Source: Tardiphaga sp.
GTDB taxonomy: Bacteria; Pseudomonadota; Alphaproteobacteria; Rhizobiales; Xanthobacteraceae
DNA: 51,485 nucleotides
NCBI RefSeq assembly: GCF_028290495.1
Contig: NZ_JAQGJT010000059.1
Location: 1 to 51,485, forward strand
Direction of reading: 5' to 3'
Shown here: piece by piece, positions 47,760 to 51,485 of the stretch
Numbering within the stretch: the stretch's first letter is position 1
Layout of the letters: each line of letters starts with the position of its first letter
Program-made: the position numbers and the translations under genes
The notes under the pieces: generated by a model
The model's database searches: none
Told to the model about the DNA's origin: nothing
Seen by the model: the letters and a program-made list of their open reading frames with translations, nothing else

Positions 47760-48968
47760 ATGGCCTTGATGCCGGTTGCAGGTGCGTTGGCCGCGGTGCT
47801 CGCGGACGCCGACGCGCTGCCCGAGGAGATGGTGGCGCTGGAGTCCGCGTATCACCGCGTGCTCGCGCGTGACGTCGCGTCGCGGCGGACACAGCCGCCG
47901 CAGGCGATGTCGGCAATGGACGGTTACGCGGTGCGCACGACCGATGCCGTCGTCGGCGCACGTCTCACCGTGATTGGCGAGGTCGCGGCCGGCCGACCGT
48001 TCGAGCGCGCGCTTGGCGAAGGCGAAGCGTTGCGCATTTTCACTGGCGGCGTGGTGCCGGATGGCGCCGACGCCGTCGTGATCCAGGAAGACACCACGCG
48101 CGACGGCGCGATTGTCATCGTGAACGAAGCCGCCAGCATGGCGAAGCACATTCGTCCGGCCGGCGTCGATTTCAACGAAGGCGACGTGCTGCTGCGCAAG
48201 GGCCGCCGGCTCACCGACCGCGACCTCTCGCTCGCCGCCGGCATGAACCATCCGGAACTGCCGGTGCGTCGCCGCCCGGTAATTGCGGTGCTCGCCACCG
48301 GCGACGAGTTGGTGATGCCTGGCGCTATCCCCGGCCCCGGCCAGATCGTACTGTCCAACGGCTTTGCGCTGCGCGCGCTGGCGCGCGCAGAAGGCGCCGA
48401 CGTGATCGATCTAGGCATTGCCGCCGATACGCTTGAATCCACCACTGCGGCGATCCAGCGCGCCATCGATGCCAGCGCCGATATCCTCGTCACCACCGGC
48501 GGCGCCTCAGTCGGCGACCACGATCTGGTCAAGCAGTCGCTGGAAGCCGCCGGCGTCGAAATGGCGTTCTGGCGGATCGCCATGCGCCCGGGCAAGCCGA
48601 TGATGAATGGCCGCCGCGGAGAGATGCGCGTGGTCGGCCTGCCCGGCAATCCCGTGTCGTCCTATGTCTGCGGCTTCCTGTTCATGGTGCCGTTGATTCG
48701 CGCGCTGTTGGGCCGCAGGGACGTGAATCACGCGATCGAATCGGCGGTGCTCGGCCGCGATCTTCCGGCCAACGATCAGCGCGAGGACTATCTGCGCGCC
48801 ACGCTGATTACCGGCGACGGCGGCGCCGTGATAGCAACGGCGGTGACCAAGCAGGACTCCTCGCTGTTGGGAAATCTCGCTGCCGCGCAGGGACTTCTGA
48901 TCCGCAGGCCGTTCGCGCCGGCGGCGCTGAAAGGCTCGCTTTGCGAATTCATGCGGCTGCCGATCTAG
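47760..48968 (+). CDS. moeA: Molybdopterin molybdenumtransferase MoeA
   Basis: Inserts molybdate into adenylylated molybdopterin. 402 aa. Blocks: QAMSAMDGYAVRTTDAVV, IFTGGVVPDGADAVVIQED, VIAVLATGDELVMPG, LVTTGGASVGDHDLVKQSLE and MRPGKPMMNGRRGEMRVVGL, then PGNPVSSYVCGFLFMVPLIR. Start codon ATG at 47760 with GGAG about 10 nt upstream. The lexA gene follows after a 162-nt regulated promoter region. Confidence 0.96.
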   Translation: MALMPVAGALAAVLADADALPEEMVALESAYHRVLARDVASRRTQPPQAMSAMDGYAVRTTDAVVGARLTVIGEVAAGRPFERALGEGEALRIFTGGVVPDGADAVVIQEDTTRDGAIVIVNEAASMAKHIRPAGVDFNEGDVLLRKGRRLTDRDLSLAAGMNHPELPVRRRPVIAVLATGDELVMPGAIPGPGQIVLSNGFALRALARAEGADVIDLGIAADTLESTTAAIQRAIDASADILVTTGGASVGDHDLVKQSLEAAGVEMAFWRIAMRPGKPMMNGRRGEMRVVGLPGNPVSSYVCGFLFMVPLIRALLGRRDVNHAIESAVLGRDLPANDQREDYLRATLITGDGGAVIATAVTKQDSSLLGNLAAAQGLLIRRPFAPAALKGSLCEFMRLPI

Positions 48969-48983
48969 CTGCTTGCCATTTTG

Positions 48984-49047
48984 TTGACGGGAAATTAAGC
49001 GTTGCGGAACACATATGGAACAGATAGTGTTCGTTCATGATTTGTTT
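48984..49047 (+). promoter_or_regulatory. lexA promoter with SOS box and a second near-match box
   Basis: GAAC-ACATATG-GAAC at 49007-49021 is an exact copy of the alphaproteobacterial LexA site GAAC-N7-GAAC (GTTC-N7-GTTC on the other strand). A second site, GTTC-ATGATTT-GTTT at 49033-49047, has one mismatch. TTGACG at 48984-48989 is a plausible -35, which puts the exact box over the -10 region. The lexA start follows at 49131, so the gene is autoregulated. Confidence 0.85.
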
Positions 49048-49130
49048 CGAGACGATGCGGCGATTGCCTCATCCTGAAACCGACTGATACCGATGCGGCG
49101 GCTGAACCCGTCAACGAAGGATGGCTCCAG

Positions 49131-49868
49131 ATGCTCACGCGCAAACAGTATGAACTTCTGAAATTCATCGACCAGCGCCTCAAGGAAGCCGGCGTGCCAC
49201 CCTCCTTCGACGAGATGAAGGACGCGCTCGATTTGCGCTCCAAGTCCGGCATTCACCGTCTCATCACCGCGCTGGAAGAGCGCGGCTTCATCCGCCGGCT
49301 GCCGAACCGCGCCCGCGCCATCGAGGTGATCAAGCTGCCCGAACTCGGCGTCAGCACCGCAGCGCCCGCCGCCGGCCGCCGCGGCTTCACGCCCAGCGTC
49401 ATCGAAGGCACGCTCGGCAAAGTTCGCCCGATGTCCGGCAACAGCAATAACAATCAGGGCGGCGACATCGACGACGACAGCCGCCGCTCGGTCTCCGTGC
49501 CGGTGATGGGCCGCATCGCCGCCGGTACGCCGATCGAAGCGCTGCAGACCCGCAGCCACACCATCAGCGTGCCGCCCGACATGCTCGGCTCCGGCGAACA
49601 TTACGCGCTCGAAGTGCGCGGCGACTCGATGCAGGACGCCGGCATTCTCGACGGCGACATGGCACTGATCCAGAAGAACGAGAGCGCTGACACCGGTGAC
49701 ATCGTGGTCGCTTTGATCGACGAGGAGGAAGCCACGCTGAAGCGCTTCCGCCGCCGCGGCGCCTCGATCGCGCTGGAGCCCGCCAACACCGCCTACGAAG
49801 TCCGCATCCTGCCGCCCAACCGGGTCCGGATTCAAGGCAAGCTGGTCGGCATCTATCGCCGCTACTGA
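49131..49868 (+). CDS. lexA: LexA repressor
   Basis: SOS-response repressor and self-cleaving serine peptidase. 245 aa. N-terminal winged HTH (1-70: [20 protein letters not shown], then [20 protein letters not shown]). The linker of about 55 residues, Gly/Asn-rich, is long compared with E. coli LexA, as usual in this group. Cleavage site Ala131-Gly132 in MGRIAAGTP; catalytic Ser166 in [11 protein letters not shown] and Lys204 in EEATLKRF. An AAGGATGG ribosome-binding site precedes the ATG. Its 3' end overlaps the convergent comEC by 7 nt. Confidence 0.97.
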   Translation: MLTRKQYELLKFIDQRLKEAGVPPSFDEMKDALDLRSKSGIHRLITALEERGFIRRLPNRARAIEVIKLPELGVSTAAPAAGRRGFTPSVIEGTLGKVRPMSGNSNNNQGGDIDDDSRRSVSVPVMGRIAAGTPIEALQTRSHTISVPPDMLGSGEHYALEVRGDSMQDAGILDGDMALIQKNESADTGDIVVALIDEEEATLKRFRRRGASIALEPANTAYEVRILPPNRVRIQGKLVGIYRRY

Positions 49869-51485
49869 GCGACGGCCTCATCGGCCAGCACGTCGGCCTC
49901 GGGCGGCGTCGCATCGACCGGGCGGCTAACAGGCCGGCTTGTGCCAGGTGACGGCTCCGCCGCGTCGACCGCCGCCGGCGACCACGGCCGATCGACGCCT
50001 TTCGGCCGGATTGCCGTAGCCGTGAAACCGTTCCCGTTTCTGCGCAAGATTATCGCGCCGCTAATGCGCAGGCTTTCCGCGTCCATCACCTGAGCCGCGC
50101 AGTCCACCGGCGGCTGCTTCAACGTAACGATCAGCGCGGCACGCACGCAATCATCCGCGAATGCCTCGGGCTGCAACACCAGCGCCGCCAGCGCGCCGTC
50201 AGCGAAATGCGCGACGCAGCCGATGTCGTCACAGGCGACGCCGTCGCTTAAGGAGGCGTCGTTCGACAACCGCGCATCGGCGTCGGCGGCAAGCCACTCT
50301 TTCAACAAAAACGCGTCCTTCGCGCTGCGCATCAGATGCAGCCGGCCATCGCGGCCGCGCACCGCGACGTTGTGGCCATCGCCAGATATCAACACATCCG
50401 GCGGCTTCACCGCGAGCGCCCAGCCAATCGACAGCGCGAGCACGCCGGCGCCGGTCCAGCGGAGCGGCGTGCGCAGCAATCCGAGCAGGATGATCCCGGA
50501 GGTCGCGGCGATCAGCGGCCCCTGCCCGAACGCCGCCATCCGCCCGATCGCGCCCGGCAGTGCCGCGACCCATTGCGTCACCACGATCATCCAGAGAATG
50601 CCGACATCCATCAGGCGCCAGAACACGCCGTCAAAGCCGAACGGCATCGCGGCGAGGCCCAGCAGTCCGGCCGGCATCACCAGAACCGAGACCACCGGCA
50701 TCGCCAGCAAATTGGCGAGCACGCCGTAGGGCGTGATGCGGTGAAAATGGAACGCGGCATAGGGCGTTGTCGCCAGCCCAGCGACCAGCGAGGCCAGCGC
50801 AAGCATGGCAATCTCGCGGCCGCCCCACAATGCGGCGCGCGCCGTGGCGGAATGATCCGGCGACGCCAGAAGGATAGGCATGCCGCCCTGCACCAGGGCG
50901 ACAAGGCCCAGCGTCGCGGCGAACGACATTTGAAAACTCGGATGCACCAGCGCTTCCGGCATCGCCAGCAGCACGATCATCGCCGCCACCGCCAGCGTGC
51001 GGAACGTCACCGCACGACGATCGACCATGACCGCGATCAGCACCACCGCCGTCATGAAAAACGATCGTTGCGTCGCGACCTCGGCGCCCGACAGCAGCAG
51101 ATAGAAGGCGGCGGCCACCAGGGCAGCCACCGCCGACCATTTCTTGATCGGATAGGCTGCGGTCAGCGCCGGAAACAGCGCCAGCAGCGCCCGCACCGCA
51201 AAGAACACGACGCCGGCGACGACCGCCATGTGGTAGCCCGAGATCGACAGCACGTGGCCGAGGCCGGAGATGAACATCGCATCGTTGACCGGCGTCGTGA
51301 TCGCATCGCGGCGCCCGGTCAGAAGCGCGGTCGCGATCGCGCGCCGGTCGCCGTCGAGCACGGTGCGGATCCGCGCGTCGATCGCATCCCGCAGGTTCTG
51401 CATCACGGCCGAATAGCGCAACGCCCATCCGCCGGCGGCCGGCGGTTCCGCGGTCCTGATCGCGCCCATCGAGAAGCCGGACGCT
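49862..51485 (-). CDS. comEC: ComEC/Rec2-family DNA uptake or membrane protein (5' end cut by window)
   Basis: Polytopic membrane protein of the ComEC/Rec2 family; the minus-strand frame is open through base 51485, so the N-terminal part lies outside. At least 541 codons are visible. The competence domain shows [20 protein letters not shown] (the hallmark SISGxH), [37 protein letters not shown] and multiple helices. A soluble C-terminal region (about the last 180 residues) contains CDDIGC and other Cys/Asp-rich pieces. It ends in a variable Pro/Asp-rich tail. Convergent with lexA, overlapping its stop by 7 nt. Confidence 0.92.
   Translation of the reverse strand, partial: ASGFSMGAIRTAEPPAAGGWALRYSAVMQNLRDAIDARIRTVLDGDRRAIATALLTGRRDAITTPVNDAMFISGLGHVLSISGYHMAVVAGVVFFAVRALLALFPALTAAYPIKKWSAVAALVAAAFYLLLSGAEVATQRSFFMTAVVLIAVMVDRRAVTFRTLAVAAMIVLLAMPEALVHPSFQMSFAATLGLVALVQGGMPILLASPDHSATARAALWGGREIAMLALASLVAGLATTPYAAFHFHRITPYGVLANLLAMPVVSVLVMPAGLLGLAAMPFGFDGVFWRLMDVGILWMIVVTQWVAALPGAIGRMAAFGQGPLIAATSGIILLGLLRTPLRWTGAGVLALSIGWALAVKPPDVLISGDGHNVAVRGRDGRLHLMRSAKDAFLLKEWLAADADARLSNDASLSDGVACDDIGCVAHFADGALAALVLQPEAFADDCVRAALIVTLKQPPVDCAAQVMDAESLRISGAIILRRNGNGFTATAIRPKGVDRPWSPAAVDAAEPSPGTSRPVSRPVDATPPEADVLADEAVAQ

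Noticed and set aside
47440..47760. Possible small gene before moeA, ending in a TGATG overlap
   Set aside because: The overlap looks like coupling, but the product is Arg-rich with no hydrophobic core or motif, and no ribosome-binding site precedes its start. Left as non-coding.

Overview
The window reads as a chromosomal segment of a high-GC alphaproteobacterium of the order Hyphomicrobiales (Rhizobiales), most likely the Bradyrhizobium / Rhodopseudomonas / Afipia group (Nitrobacteraceae). This rests on recalled gene order and family resemblance (glyA-nrdR-ribD-ribE-ribH-nusB-thiL; pdhA-pdhB-pdhC-lpdA with a small gene inside; trpD-trpC-moaC and moeA-lexA; a GAAC-N7-GAAC LexA box; a CYP199A-type P450) and not on any search. 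No rRNA, tRNA, CRISPR array, prophage or intact insertion sequence was seen.

Layout. 1-2466 (-): the end of a branched-chain-type ABC importer operon (livG, livF, periplasmic receptor cut by the window edge). 2818-5220: a PAS-like protein (+), a Spx/ArsC-like protein (-) and a 2-oxoglutarate/Fe(II) oxygenase (+), followed by a bidirectional terminator. 5290-7410 (-): the H+-pumping pyrophosphatase hppA, whose leader contains a terminator-like hairpin. 7600-13249 (-): a compact glyA-nrdR-ribD-ribE-ribH-nusB-thiL run (one-carbon metabolism, control of ribonucleotide reductase, riboflavin synthesis, antitermination, thiamine phosphate kinase). 13495-19549 (-): a small secreted protein, then the pyruvate dehydrogenase complex (pdhA, pdhB, a small conserved gene, pdhC, lpdA), then an FtsB-like gene and an FMN reductase upstream.

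20974-25318 (-) is a tight run of poorly understood genes: a membrane alpha/beta-hydrolase with a Cys nucleophile elbow, an isoprenylcysteine-methyltransferase-like membrane enzyme, a zinc-free MDR oxidoreductase and an MFS exporter. A secreted alpha/beta-hydrolase is divergent from it. Enolase and queF follow, then an accessory patch (GNAT, flavin monooxygenase, MFS transporter, divergent LysR regulator), then kdsA with a coupled MFS gene, a NIPSNAP protein, a decayed brnT-brnA toxin-antitoxin locus, pyrG, secG, tpiA, a PpiD-type periplasmic chaperone, trpD, trpC and moaC.

43929-47416 is an aromatic-acid module set between moaC and moeA: an ABC receptor, a [2Fe-2S] ferredoxin and a CYP199A-like cytochrome P450 on the minus strand, with a divergent MarR regulator. 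The window ends with moeA, lexA (own SOS box plus a second near-match) and a 5'-cut comEC.

The strongest candidates for something not already routine are the P450 module with an orphan receptor related to the one at the left edge, the 20974-25318 operon with its Cys-type hydrolase, the hairpin in the hppA leader, the degraded brnTA locus that keeps its promoter palindrome, and a bipartite direct repeat upstream of the 2OG oxygenase.
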